64,000 nt of DNA from positions 62,001 to 126,000 of the forward strand of contig NZ_JHYO01000011.1 of the NCBI RefSeq assembly GCF_000688235.1. Reading direction: 5' to 3'. This DNA is from Terasakiella pusilla DSM 6293 (lineage in GTDB: Bacteria > Pseudomonadota > Alphaproteobacteria > Rhodospirillales > Terasakiellaceae). Position 1 is the first letter of the stretch, and every line of letters starts with the position of its first letter. Positions 1 to 8,486 of this stretch are shown here, in pieces. A program made the position numbers and the translations under genes. The notes below the pieces were generated by a model. That model was not told the origin of the DNA, did not search any database, and saw only the letters and a list, made by a program, of their open reading frames with translations.

Positions 1-1
1 T

Positions 2-46
2 GACTTGATTGAGGAAGAAATTCACGCCTTCCAAAGCGTTATGTGA
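2..46 (+). CDS. Possible 3' end of an upstream gene
   Basis: The first 46 bases read as an open frame ending EEEIHAFQSVM and a TGA stop, and would be the last 14 codons of a gene entering from the left. It converges on lrgB and overlaps its end by 8 bases. Too little is visible to name a family, and a chance open frame of this length is quite possible. Confidence 0.22.
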   Translation, partial: DLIEEEIHAFQSVM

Positions 47-755
47 AAAACAGCATTAAAAGGGGCAGCAGTAGGGCGGTCGCCAAGGCGTTGAGTCCCA
101 TGCCCAGCCCCGCAAAAGCGCCTGCGGTTTCATGGACATTGAGCTTACGTGCGGTCCCGATCCCATGTGAGGCAATGCCGACAGCAATGCCGCGGGCTTT
201 TTTATCTTTTACTCCGACAAGGCTAAGGACGGCCCCGCCCAGTACAGCGCCCGTGACCCCGCTGAGGATCACCAGCACCGCCGTCAATGAAGGGGTGCCA
301 CCGATAATATCCGATAATCCCATGGCAACAGGGGCCGTGACGGATTTTGGCGCGAGGGAAAGAAGGGTTTCAGCACTTCCACCCAGCAGATAGGCGACGC
401 CGACTCCGCTTGCGATGGCAAAAAGCCCGCCCAGAATAACGGTTGCGAAAATGGGGAAAAGGGCAGCTTTGACATGGTGCAGATTTTTATACAGCGGCAC
501 CGCCAGAGCAACCGTTGCCGGACCGAGCAGAAAATGGATGTATTTGGCCCCGTCAAAGTAGGTCAGATAGTCGGTCTTCGTGATCCACAGGATAAACGTA
601 ATGGTGATGATGGAAAACAGGACCGGATTGGCAAGCGGGTGTTGGTTTGTCTTTTGATACATCCAGTTACCCGCACAAAAACAGCCAAGGGTGACGAAAA
701 TTCCCAAAAGGGGTGTTTGTGCCAGATGGGCCCATAGATCCGTAAGCAGGGTCAT
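39..755 (-). CDS. lrgB: LrgB/CidB family membrane protein
   Basis: A 238-residue, almost wholly hydrophobic protein with about six to eight membrane segments and the conserved LrgB features around SAPKSVTAPVAMGLSD and IASHGIGTARKLN. LrgB works with LrgA in the inner membrane. The pair was first described as antiholin-like and is now linked to autolysis control and to pyruvate or glycolate handling. Its start overlaps the end of lrgA by 4 bases, so the two are translationally coupled and cotranscribed with the oxyR-like gene upstream. Family assignment is firm; the transported substrate is unknown. Confidence 0.9.
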   Translation of the reverse strand: MTLLTDLWAHLAQTPLLGIFVTLGCFCAGNWMYQKTNQHPLANPVLFSIITITFILWITKTDYLTYFDGAKYIHFLLGPATVALAVPLYKNLHHVKAALFPIFATVILGGLFAIASGVGVAYLLGGSAETLLSLAPKSVTAPVAMGLSDIIGGTPSLTAVLVILSGVTGAVLGGAVLSLVGVKDKKARGIAVGIASHGIGTARKLNVHETAGAFAGLGMGLNALATALLLPLLMLFFT

Positions 756-1090
756 GACGATTTATCCAGTAGCTTCATGACAAGGCCACTAAAGGCAATA
801 GTCAGCAAGGTTGCGCCAAAGACGGCGGCACTGATTGGTAACCATTCGGCCGCAATCAAATTAAAATGCAGGGAAACGCCGACCCCTGCAGGGATAAACA
901 AAAGCGACAGAATTTTAAGCAAGCCGCCTGCTGCTTGATCCAACCCATCGGGTACGCCGTTTTTGACGATCAGGATCAACAATAATAACGCCATCCCGAT
1001 AACCGGGCCGGGGATGGGCGCGCCTGTCAAAAAGACGATGGCTTCCCCGACCAGTTGCAGGGCGCAGAGCAGGAAAAAATACATCAGCAT
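752..1090 (-). CDS. lrgA: LrgA/CidA family membrane protein
   Basis: A 112-residue protein with four predicted membrane helices and the CidA/LrgA signature TGAPIPGPVIGMALLL near residues 22-38. It is the usual partner of LrgB and sits directly upstream with a 4-base overlap. The start may be the first ATG or the one two codons later. Only two bases separate it from the oxyR-like gene, so the three genes form one operon. The family's role is modulation of cell-wall hydrolysis or export of small organic acids; which applies here cannot be read from sequence. Confidence 0.88.
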   Translation of the reverse strand: MLMYFFLLCALQLVGEAIVFLTGAPIPGPVIGMALLLLILIVKNGVPDGLDQAAGGLLKILSLLFIPAGVGVSLHFNLIAAEWLPISAAVFGATLLTIAFSGLVMKLLDKSS

Positions 1091-1092
1091 GA

Positions 1093-1989
1093 TCAGCTAA
1101 TCTCTCTCAGGAATTGTCCTAGAAGGGTGAACTCTTCTTTACGACCGGATGTTTTGCGCCAGACCAAACCAATATCACGGGGCGGACTGTTTTTAGACAG
1201 GGGCAGGGTCACAAGGTCGGTGCCGCGTGTGATACCGGCTTTGATCGCCATTTCCGGCAGGAGCGTAATCCCCAGACCATTGGCGACCATATGAACGATG
1301 GTGGACAGGCTGGTTGCCCCAAATTCGTTGATATTGCGCGCCCCTTCCCAAGAGCAGGCGGCCATGGCGTGATCGCGCAGGCAGTGACCTTCTTCAAGCA
1401 GCAGGAGGTTTTCAGAAATAATCTCCTGATTCTCGATCTGCTTTTTCTTGGCGAGTGGATGGTCTTTTGGCAAGGCACAGTAAAAGCGATCTTGCATAAA
1501 GGTGAAACTGTCAATGGTGTCGCTTTCGTAGGGAAGCGCTAGGATCAGCACATCAAGCTGGCCTTCCTTGAGGGCGGCGAGTAAACGTTCGGTCTGGTCT
1601 TCTTTTAGATATAGGGTGAGATCGGGGAAGTGGCGGCGCACGTCTTCCATGATCTGTGGCAGCAAGTAAGGGCCGATTGTCGGGATGACCCCAAGACGTA
1701 ATTCACCATTTAAGGGAGAGCCTTTGGCGCGGGCCATTTCCATCAAGCTATCGGCCTGTACCATGATATCTTTTGCGCGCTTTAGCACTTCCTCGCCGAT
1801 AGGGGTGACGAGGACACTGCGCTTTGTTCGCTCCAGAAGCTGCACGCCAAGAATATCTTCAAATTCCCGAATGGCGGCGCTGAGGGTCGGCTGGGTGACA
1901 AAGCAAGCGTCAGCGGCTTGGCCAAAATGTTTGAATTTTGCAACCGAGATAAAATATTTCAGGTGCTTGAGTGTGTATGTCGCGTTCAT
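1093..1989 (-). CDS. oxyR: OxyR-type LysR family peroxide regulator
   Basis: A 298-residue LysR-family protein: winged helix-turn-helix at residues 5-62 (HFGQAADACFVTQPTLSAAI) and an effector domain from about 92. The motif GHCLRDHAMAAC places cysteines at 203 and 212, the same nine-residue spacing as the redox pair C199/C208 of E. coli OxyR, so hydrogen peroxide sensing by disulfide formation is likely. It is first in an operon with lrgA and lrgB, and divergent from the receiver gene at 2135. That neighbourhood differs from the usual catalase or peroxiredoxin partners and suggests, by inference only, that the LrgAB membrane pair is peroxide regulated. Confidence 0.85.
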   Translation of the reverse strand: MNATYTLKHLKYFISVAKFKHFGQAADACFVTQPTLSAAIREFEDILGVQLLERTKRSVLVTPIGEEVLKRAKDIMVQADSLMEMARAKGSPLNGELRLGVIPTIGPYLLPQIMEDVRRHFPDLTLYLKEDQTERLLAALKEGQLDVLILALPYESDTIDSFTFMQDRFYCALPKDHPLAKKKQIENQEIISENLLLLEEGHCLRDHAMAACSWEGARNINEFGATSLSTIVHMVANGLGITLLPEMAIKAGITRGTDLVTLPLSKNSPPRDIGLVWRKTSGRKEEFTLLGQFLREIS

Positions 1990-2134
1990 AGGAATAATCT
2001 ATAAAACAGCTTTTATTTATTGGCAAATGAAAGGTTTTTTAACCTCGCGTTGTAGTATCTGTGTTTTTTGTGTTTATGATTGAGAGAAAATGGCATAACT
2101 TTAGGTATAAGAACGAGAAAATAAGGGCAGCGTC

Positions 2135-3064
2135 ATGGTACAGGAACGTTTTGACAAGGTCACGGTGGTTATTGCCGACCCTGACCACAAGGCAAGGACA
2201 ATCGCAAAGAAGACCTTGATCAAGGCTGGATTTCGCAAGATTTTAACGGGGCATAATCTGGCGTTTGTCAAACAGAGCTTTGATGTGGAAATGCCGGAAC
2301 TTTTAATCGCGGAAACAAATTTACCCGATGGTGACTTTTCAGAATTCGTGAATGATCTGCGCCATCATAAGATCGGGAATAATCCGTTTCTGGTTGTTTC
2401 GGCGCTCGCGGAAAACCCAACGCCGGAATTGGTGAAAAAGGTTATTCAGGCGGGGGCCGACGATCTGTTGTCAAAACCGTTTGATGTTGCGACTTTGATG
2501 CGTCGTGTCGGTCGTTTGATCCATCAGCGTAAACCCTTTGTTGTGACCGGTGATTATGTTGGCCCAACCCGGCAGGCCAAATCCCAGAAAGAAGCCAACG
2601 CCGAACAGTTTGTCCCGCCCAATACGTTGAAAGCACGTGCTTTGAATGAAGGTAGTGTGGACGAGGTACAGGCGATGGTGGATGCGGCGATCCAAAGCGT
2701 TAATACCAAGGCGCTGGAATCGCATGCGGATGATATCAACGAACTGGTGACGATTGTAACACCGCGTTTGACCACGGGGCAGGTGGATGCAACCGCGCGT
2801 CTGTGTCTGGATCGATTGCGCTATGCTGCCGAAGATGCCAACCGTCGACTGGACGGCACCCAATATGATCATGTGTCGGAACTGTGCCAGACCCTGTTGG
2901 GGATCGTAAATAACATTCGCAATTCCGGCGGTGTCCCTGTCGCACGTGATGTGCAGCTGTTGACACCGTTGAACAAAGCCATTCAGCTTGGATTTGATAA
3001 AAATGCCGATGTCGCGAGCGCACGGCAGATTACACAGGCCATTTTAGTGCAGGCGCGCGGCTGA
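2135..3064 (+). CDS. Receiver-domain protein with Glu at the phosphorylation site
   Basis: 309 residues: an N-terminal CheY-like receiver domain (about 8-125) and a helical C-terminal half of unknown fold (about 150-309). The receiver keeps Asp15, Ser89 and Lys114 (SKPF), but the phosphoacceptor position in AETNLPDGD is Glu60, and the second acidic residue is Pro16. A Glu there often mimics the phosphorylated state, so this may be a constitutively active or phosphorylation-independent module. No DNA-binding or enzymatic output domain is visible. It lies upstream of chpT and the chemotaxis genes, so a role in motility or the CtrA phosphorelay is plausible but inferred. Confidence 0.75.
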   Translation: MVQERFDKVTVVIADPDHKARTIAKKTLIKAGFRKILTGHNLAFVKQSFDVEMPELLIAETNLPDGDFSEFVNDLRHHKIGNNPFLVVSALAENPTPELVKKVIQAGADDLLSKPFDVATLMRRVGRLIHQRKPFVVTGDYVGPTRQAKSQKEANAEQFVPPNTLKARALNEGSVDEVQAMVDAAIQSVNTKALESHADDINELVTIVTPRLTTGQVDATARLCLDRLRYAAEDANRRLDGTQYDHVSELCQTLLGIVNNIRNSGGVPVARDVQLLTPLNKAIQLGFDKNADVASARQITQAILVQARG

Positions 3065-3065
3065 C

Positions 3066-4271
3066 CTATTGGTTTAGAGTGATGTAACGGCTGACGGGTT
3101 TTAGTTCTTTTGGGCTGGCCCCGGCGGTGACAAGATCAGCGGCTTTTGTGGCGTCGGTGATAATCCGGCCAGACAGCACGTTGATCCCGTAGTCAAATAA
3201 ATTGGGACACAGGGGTGTTTCGGGGCCGACCATGACAGTTTGGGCCGTGCCTTTCAAGCGCAACAAGGTGGCGAGTGCCCCCTCTCTGAACGTGTGTGAC
3301 GGCAGGATGACCCCGTCATAGGCGTGGTCGTAGAGGTGTTGAACGGCGTTGTCCGGCGCGATGGTGTGGCTGTTGTTAGAATAAGCGCGATCTTTCGGGA
3401 AGTGCCCAAGGACAAGCACGCTGTCATCTTTTCCTTTGAAATGGTCAAGGCCGCTTGTATCCGGCCCGCAGAGGTCATAGCGGTTGTGATGGGCAAGGGT
3501 GGCGGCAATACCTAGGGCATGGGCGAGGATATCTGCGCGGTTTTGGTTGTCACGGGCAAGGTCTTTTAGGGTTTTTTCGGTGGTGAAATTCGGATGGCCT
3601 TGACCTGACGGGTTGGCCGTGACGCCGCAACCGTTCGGGCCTTCCACAAGAATGGCCTTTTCCCCGATCACGATTTGAACGGGGCGCTGGTCCGGGATGC
3701 CGAGGGTGAGTTCTTTATAGAGGTTCCATTTCGGCCACCAGTGCCAGAGGCTATCCATATCGTGGGGGAGGAGGGTGCCGAGACGTCCGCTAAACTCATT
3801 CCAGGTTTCAAGGGCGCTGGCGGGCACGGCGACAAGGGTCGGAATGCCTTGCATAGCAGCGGCGACAATCTCGTCGGCAAGACCGCGCCCGTCTTGTTCT
3901 CGTTCGCCAAATTTTTCAACAATTAAAAGATCGGCGGGAGCTTGCATGGCGTCGCGCAGTACGCGGGAGGTTTCGCTCAGGCGCCCAAGGTCAAAGCCGC
4001 AGGTGCCATTTTCACGATCTTCTTTGCTGGGGCGGGCAAGGGGGAGGTGTTCACCGGTGCGAATATCGACGGCATCCAGTCCGATTTTTTCACCGGAGGT
4101 GTTGTAGGCAAACTCTTGGACCAGTCCCGCAACGTGCCAGCCGCGTTTTTGCAATTCTTGTGCAAAATCACGTAAGGCGTTGCGTTCCGGTGTGTCGGCT
4201 GCGTAAAGGACGCCACCGAGTCGAATTGGTTTTGCCATAGGTGTTGACATTTGATGCGTTTCGCTTTTCAT
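3066..4271 (-). CDS. DUF2478 - DUF364-like two-domain protein
   Basis: 401 residues that look like two joined families. Residues 15-180 resemble DUF2478, a small NTPase-like family often linked to molybdenum transport (GGVLYAADTPERNALRDF, LLIVEKFGEREQDGRG). Residues 185-401 resemble DUF364 and its heavy-metal chelation C-terminus (LVLGHFPKD, GVILPSHTFREGALATLLRL, VMVGPETPLCPNLFDYG). Both families occur near metal or molybdate transporters, but no transporter is in this window. It converges on the receiver gene with one base between, and is divergent from chpT. Starts at codons 8 or 12 are also possible. The domain calls are recognition by eye and need a profile search. Confidence 0.55.
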   Translation of the reverse strand: MKSETHQMSTPMAKPIRLGGVLYAADTPERNALRDFAQELQKRGWHVAGLVQEFAYNTSGEKIGLDAVDIRTGEHLPLARPSKEDRENGTCGFDLGRLSETSRVLRDAMQAPADLLIVEKFGEREQDGRGLADEIVAAAMQGIPTLVAVPASALETWNEFSGRLGTLLPHDMDSLWHWWPKWNLYKELTLGIPDQRPVQIVIGEKAILVEGPNGCGVTANPSGQGHPNFTTEKTLKDLARDNQNRADILAHALGIAATLAHHNRYDLCGPDTSGLDHFKGKDDSVLVLGHFPKDRAYSNNSHTIAPDNAVQHLYDHAYDGVILPSHTFREGALATLLRLKGTAQTVMVGPETPLCPNLFDYGINVLSGRIITDATKAADLVTAGASPKELKPVSRYITLNQ

Positions 4272-4318
4272 CTATCCATCTGCTGCGTCCAATTTAACAA
4301 GAGAAGGATTAAAACTCC

Positions 4319-4984
4319 ATGGGTATTCAGGTCGATATGAGAGTCGCCGAATTATTATGCTCGCGTCTGTGCCATGATTTGGTTGGTCCGGTGGGCTCCG
4401 TTAACCATGGAATTGAGCTTCTTGGGGAAGGGATGAGCGATGTTATGGCGGATGCCACCGACATGATCGCCCAAAGCGCAGAGCAAGCGGCGGCGCGGTT
4501 GGAATTTTATCGGGTGGCCTTTGGTCTGTCCGGTGGCGGGGCCGGGCAAATGTCCTTTGCAGAAGGTCGAAAACTGGCTGAACGCTATATTAAACAGGAC
4601 GTGAGACTAAATTGGCCGGTGTTGGCGGATTTACCTTGGCAGGATCAGGAAAAAAATGTTCCTAAAGATGTGATTAAGGTGATCCTAAATCTAGTCATGC
4701 TGGGGCTGGAGTGTCTGCCCCGTAATGGAACGCTGAGTATCAGTCAGGCTGTTCTACCAGAAGGTTTGGGAGTGGCGTTGGTTGTGGACGGCCCAAAAGC
4801 CCATATTAAGGACGAGATTAAAAGTGCAATTGCACCGGATGCTCGCGAAGATTCGCTGACAGCGCGCACGGTTCAGCCCTATTTTATGGCAAAATTGGCG
4901 CAAGACCTTGGTGTGGACTTTGAAATTTTCAGTCCAGAGCCTGATTGTGTTCAGCTCGCCGTTATTATTCCATTGGAAGTTTAA
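4319..4984 (+). CDS. chpT: Histidine phosphotransferase ChpT
   Basis: 221 residues with the ChpT signature SRLCHDLVGPVGSVNHGIELL at the N-terminus; His19 is the expected phosphotransfer site. The rest is a degenerate histidine-kinase-like ATPase fold without the ATP-binding boxes, as known for Caulobacter ChpT. In that family ChpT moves phosphate from the hybrid kinase CckA to CtrA and CpdR. Here ctrA lies 6 kb away in the same motility region, and the chemotaxis operon follows directly. A ribosome binding site (AGAAGGA) precedes the ATG. CckA is not in the window. Confidence 0.85.
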   Translation: MGIQVDMRVAELLCSRLCHDLVGPVGSVNHGIELLGEGMSDVMADATDMIAQSAEQAAARLEFYRVAFGLSGGGAGQMSFAEGRKLAERYIKQDVRLNWPVLADLPWQDQEKNVPKDVIKVILNLVMLGLECLPRNGTLSISQAVLPEGLGVALVVDGPKAHIKDEIKSAIAPDAREDSLTARTVQPYFMAKLAQDLGVDFEIFSPEPDCVQLAVIIPLEV

Positions 4985-5197
4985 AGCCAAGAGTTCTGCC
5001 ATATTTAATATGGATATTCTGTGAAGGTAAATTAGTTTCATTTCGTAAATATTATGAAAATAATATTTCGAATGTGGAATGATGTCGTTTTTCTTTTTTG
5101 AATCAGAGATTTTTTAGGTACTGTATCTTAAATTTGAATCAACGCATATGCGTGCGATAGGTTGCCTTCGGGGCAAAGTCTAAAGAAAGGTGCAGAC
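4985..5197 (+). promoter_or_regulatory. cheA leader region with three inverted repeats
   Basis: This AT-rich 213-base gap between chpT and cheA holds three perfect inverted repeats. CCATAT-TTA-ATATGG lies at 4999-5013, AAATATTAT-GAAA-ATAATATTT at 5047-5068, and the 12-base palindrome ACGCATATGCGT at 5142-5153. The last lies about 45 bases before the cheA start and could be an operator. I see no clear -24/-12 or -35/-10 promoter. The cheA ribosome binding site AAAGAAAGG is at 5182-5190. Confidence 0.4.
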
Positions 5198-7966
5198 ATG
5201 GATGATCTCCTTAGCGAATTCATAACGGAAACTTCCGAGAGTCTTATGGTGCTTGACTCTGAACTGGTGAAGTTCGAGCAAAATCCGAATGATACGGAAA
5301 TTCTTTCGAACATTTTCCGTTTGATGCACACCATTAAAGGGACATGTGGCTTCCTTGGTCTGCCGCGTCTGGAAAAGGTTGCGCATGCGGGGGAAAACGT
5401 TCTCGGTAAATTCCGTGAAGGAACCTTGGAAGTAACGCCGCAGGCTGTGACGCTGATTTTGCACGCAATCGATACCATTAAAGAACTGCTGCAAGCGCTG
5501 GAAGAAACCGAGTCCGAGCCGGATGGCAACGATCAGGATCTGATTGACCAGTTAAATGCGATGGCGGAAGGTAAAACGGTTGAAGCTGCGGCACCTGCTG
5601 CTGAAGCTCCTGCGCCTGCCGCGGATCCGGCACCGGCTGCACCAAGCAGTGGTCCGACACTTGATGAACGTGGCTTCCCGGTTGCTGCAGAGCTGTTGCT
5701 GGAAGTCGAACAAGCTGTGGCTAGTGGGGCGAAAGCCCCAAGCCAGGCTGAGCTTGATGCCCAGATGAAAGCGGAAATGGAAGCGGAAAAAACCTCTTCT
5801 ACACCTGCACCAGCGCCGAGCACACCGGCCCCCGCGCCGCAAGTTCCGGCCCCTGCGCCGAAGCCTGTTGAGAAAAAAGCAGAAGCGCCAAAACCATCTG
5901 GGGCTGCTAAAGAAACATCGGTTGCCAACCAGACCATTCGCGTCAATGTCGAATTGCTGGAAAATCTGATGACATTGGTGTCCGAACTGGTTCTGACCCG
6001 TAACCAACTTTTGCAAATGGTGCGTGGGTCTGACGACAGCGTCTTTAAAGTGCCGCTGCAACGTTTGAGCCACATTACATCCGATCTGCAAGAAGGCGTC
6101 ATGAAGACACGGATGCAGCCGATCGGTAACGCATGGGCGAAATTGCCGCGTATTGTCCGTGACCTGTCCATCGAAGCGAATAAGAAAATCGATCTTCAAA
6201 TGATCGGTGCGGAAACCGAACTTGATCGTCAGGTCTTGGAACTGATTAAAGATCCGCTGACGCATATGGTTCGTAACTCTGCCGATCACGGTCTGGAAAC
6301 ACCGGACATTCGTGAAAGCTTGGGTAAACCGCAAGTCGGGACCATTACCCTGAACGCTTATCACGAAGGTGGTCACATCATCATCGAAATCGCCGATGAT
6401 GGTAAAGGCCTGAATACGGCGCGTATCCGTGAAAAAATCATTGAAAACGGTCTGGCGAGCGAAAGCGATCTGGAAGCCATGTCCGATCAGCAGATTCACC
6501 AGTTTATCTTCCGTGCCGGTTTCTCCACCGCCCAGAAAGTGACGTCGGTTTCCGGTCGTGGCGTGGGGATGGACGTGGTCCGCACGAACATCGAGAAAAT
6601 TGGTGGCACGATCGAGCTGAAATCCATTGAAGGCAAAGGCTCGACCTTTACCATCAAGATCCCGCTGACGTTGGCGATTGTATCTGCGCTGGTTGTTGAA
6701 TGTTCCGGCGAACGTTTTGCCATCCCGCAAATCAGTGTTCTGGAGTTGGTCCGTACCTCTTCCGCCTCCGACAATTGCATTGAAATGATCAACGATGCAC
6801 CGGTCTTGCGTTTGCGCAACCGTCTGCTGCCGTTGGTGTCACTGCATGATCATTTGTCGCTGGGCGATCGTAAGGTTGATCTGGAAAATGACGAATTGTT
6901 CATCGTTGTGACACAGGTCGGGACATACACCTTCGGTATCATTGTTGATCGCGTCTTCGATACGGAAGAGATCGTGGTGAAACCGGTTGCGCCGATCCTG
7001 CGTCATATTTCTCTGTTCTCGGGGAACACAATCCTTGGGGATGGTAGCGTCATCATGATCCTTGACCCGAACGGGATTGCCGCCACAACAGGTGAAGTCG
7101 CAATGGGTAATTCTGAAGCGGCATCGACAAATGTTGCGACCTCCTCGAGTGGGGAAACAACGTCTATCCTCATCTTCCGCGCAGGCGGAGAAGAGCTTAA
7201 GGCTGTGCCTTTGGCCTTGGTTGCGCGTCTTGAAGAAGTGGATGTGACCAAGATCGAATACTCCGGCAAGAACCCGGTTGTTCAGTATCGTGGCCAGTTG
7301 ATGCCGTTGATTCCGATCGACCCGGAACATGTCTGGAAAGAAGATGGTCGTCAGCCTGTACTGGTGTTCACGGATCGTGATCACTCCATGGGTCTGGTTG
7401 TGGATGAAATCGTCGATATCGTTGAAGATCATCTGAATATCGAGTTGGCATCCGACCGTGCAGGCTTTGTCGGTTCTGCGGTGATCAGTGGTAAGGCGAC
7501 CGATCTGATCGACGCCGGTTACTATCTGACAAAAGCGTTCCCGGACTGGTTTGGTCGTGCGGAATCTGCGACAGCGTACGGTGATGATAAAGTCGGCGGC
7601 CCGCGTATCCTGCTGGTCGATGACAGCCCGTTCTTCAGAAACCTTCTGACACCGGTTCTGTCTGTGGCAGGTTACAAAGTGTCCACGGCTGAAAATGCCA
7701 AGAAAGCCCTTGAGTTACGTTCTGCTGGTCGTGAATTTGACGCCATCGTCAGTGATATCGAAATGCCGGAAATGAACGGCTTCGAATTTGCCGAGGCAGT
7801 GCGGAGCGATACACGTTGGCAGTACGTGCCGATGATTGCCCTGTCTTCACATGCAACCGAGCAGGATTTTGAACGGGGCCGCGAAGTCGGGTTTAATGAC
7901 TATTGTGCCAAGTTTGACCGTGATGCGCTGTTGCAAACTTTGATGGAAATATTGACTGTCAAATAA
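5198..7966 (+). CDS. cheA: Chemotaxis histidine kinase CheA with second CheW-like module and receiver
   Basis: 922 residues counted from the ATG at 5198, chosen because AAAGAAAGG lies just upstream; an earlier in-frame start at 5162 lacks one. Domains in order: Hpt P1 with His44 in RLMHTIKGTCGF; a long Ala/Pro linker (about 120-240); dimerisation and ATPase core (MVRNSADHGLE, VSGRGVGMDVV, GSTFTIKIPLT); a CheW-like P5; a second CheW-like module (about 650-780); and a C-terminal CheY-like receiver (ILLVDDSPFFRN, SDIEMPEMNG). It autophosphorylates in response to chemoreceptors and feeds CheY and CheB. No separate cheW follows, which is unusual for a che operon. Confidence 0.95.
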   Translation: MDDLLSEFITETSESLMVLDSELVKFEQNPNDTEILSNIFRLMHTIKGTCGFLGLPRLEKVAHAGENVLGKFREGTLEVTPQAVTLILHAIDTIKELLQALEETESEPDGNDQDLIDQLNAMAEGKTVEAAAPAAEAPAPAADPAPAAPSSGPTLDERGFPVAAELLLEVEQAVASGAKAPSQAELDAQMKAEMEAEKTSSTPAPAPSTPAPAPQVPAPAPKPVEKKAEAPKPSGAAKETSVANQTIRVNVELLENLMTLVSELVLTRNQLLQMVRGSDDSVFKVPLQRLSHITSDLQEGVMKTRMQPIGNAWAKLPRIVRDLSIEANKKIDLQMIGAETELDRQVLELIKDPLTHMVRNSADHGLETPDIRESLGKPQVGTITLNAYHEGGHIIIEIADDGKGLNTARIREKIIENGLASESDLEAMSDQQIHQFIFRAGFSTAQKVTSVSGRGVGMDVVRTNIEKIGGTIELKSIEGKGSTFTIKIPLTLAIVSALVVECSGERFAIPQISVLELVRTSSASDNCIEMINDAPVLRLRNRLLPLVSLHDHLSLGDRKVDLENDELFIVVTQVGTYTFGIIVDRVFDTEEIVVKPVAPILRHISLFSGNTILGDGSVIMILDPNGIAATTGEVAMGNSEAASTNVATSSSGETTSILIFRAGGEELKAVPLALVARLEEVDVTKIEYSGKNPVVQYRGQLMPLIPIDPEHVWKEDGRQPVLVFTDRDHSMGLVVDEIVDIVEDHLNIELASDRAGFVGSAVISGKATDLIDAGYYLTKAFPDWFGRAESATAYGDDKVGGPRILLVDDSPFFRNLLTPVLSVAGYKVSTAENAKKALELRSAGREFDAIVSDIEMPEMNGFEFAEAVRSDTRWQYVPMIALSSHATEQDFERGREVGFNDYCAKFDRDALLQTLMEILTVK

Positions 7967-7983
7967 CTAAGAGTGTTGAGTTT

Positions 7984-8040
7984 GACAGTCTACTGCTTTA
8001 CCTTAGTTAAGAGTAGGCTGTCCCTCAATCTCAGGGACAG
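7984..8040 (+). promoter_or_regulatory. Mutually exclusive hairpins between cheA and cheY
   Basis: Segment A (GACAGTCTACT, 7984-7994) can pair with segment B (AGTAGGCTGTC, 8012-8022), giving 11 pairs with one G-U. The end of B and what follows (CTGTCCCT, 8018-8025) pairs perfectly with C (AGGGACAG, 8033-8040) over a 7-base loop. B cannot do both. The second hairpin ends 20 bases before the cheY ribosome binding site and lacks a U-tract. It may tune cheY expression or mRNA processing relative to cheA. Confidence 0.5.
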
Positions 8041-8078
8041 TGTTTAAGGCGATCCAAGCCGAGGGGAACCGAAAAGAA

Positions 8079-8444
8079 ATGAAATCTTGTTTGATTGTCG
8101 ACGATTCAAAAGTCATCCGTATGGTGGCACGTAAAATTCTTCAGGAATTGAGCTTTGACACGATTGAAGCAGCCGATGGGCAACAGGCTCTGGATGCGTG
8201 TAAGGAGGCTATGCCTACAGCGGTATTGCTTGATTGGAATATGCCGGTCATGAGCGGTATCGAATATCTGCGCGAATTGCGTAAATTGCCAGGCGGTGAC
8301 GAGCCGGTGGTTGTTTTCTGCACAACGGAGAACGATATAGAACATATTCAGGAAGCCATCGAAGCCGGGGCAAATGAATACATTATGAAACCGTTTGATA
8401 GCGAAATTATTCAGGCGAAATTTTCGCAAGTCGGTCTTTTGTAA
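8079..8444 (+). CDS. cheY: Chemotaxis response regulator CheY
   Basis: 121 residues forming a single receiver domain with all key residues: Asp8/Asp9 (LIVDDSK), phosphoacceptor Asp52 (LLDWNMPVMSG), a Thr in FCTTEND, and Lys in YIMKPF. I start it at ATG 8079 because GAGGGGAA at 8061-8068 is correctly spaced; the upstream in-frame GTG at 8040 would add 13 residues and lies inside the preceding hairpin. It is phosphorylated by CheA and binds FliM or FliN at the motor switch to change rotation. It lies between cheA and cheB. Confidence 0.93.
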   Translation: MKSCLIVDDSKVIRMVARKILQELSFDTIEAADGQQALDACKEAMPTAVLLDWNMPVMSGIEYLRELRKLPGGDEPVVVFCTTENDIEHIQEAIEAGANEYIMKPFDSEIIQAKFSQVGLL

Positions 8445-8486
8445 TTACTTTTTGAGGATCTTTTGACAGGTCTTGTTGGAAAAAAT

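Noticed and set aside
5533-6730. Long open frames antisense to cheA
   Set aside because: They arise from codon bias in cheA, lack ribosome binding sites and show no recognisable protein features.
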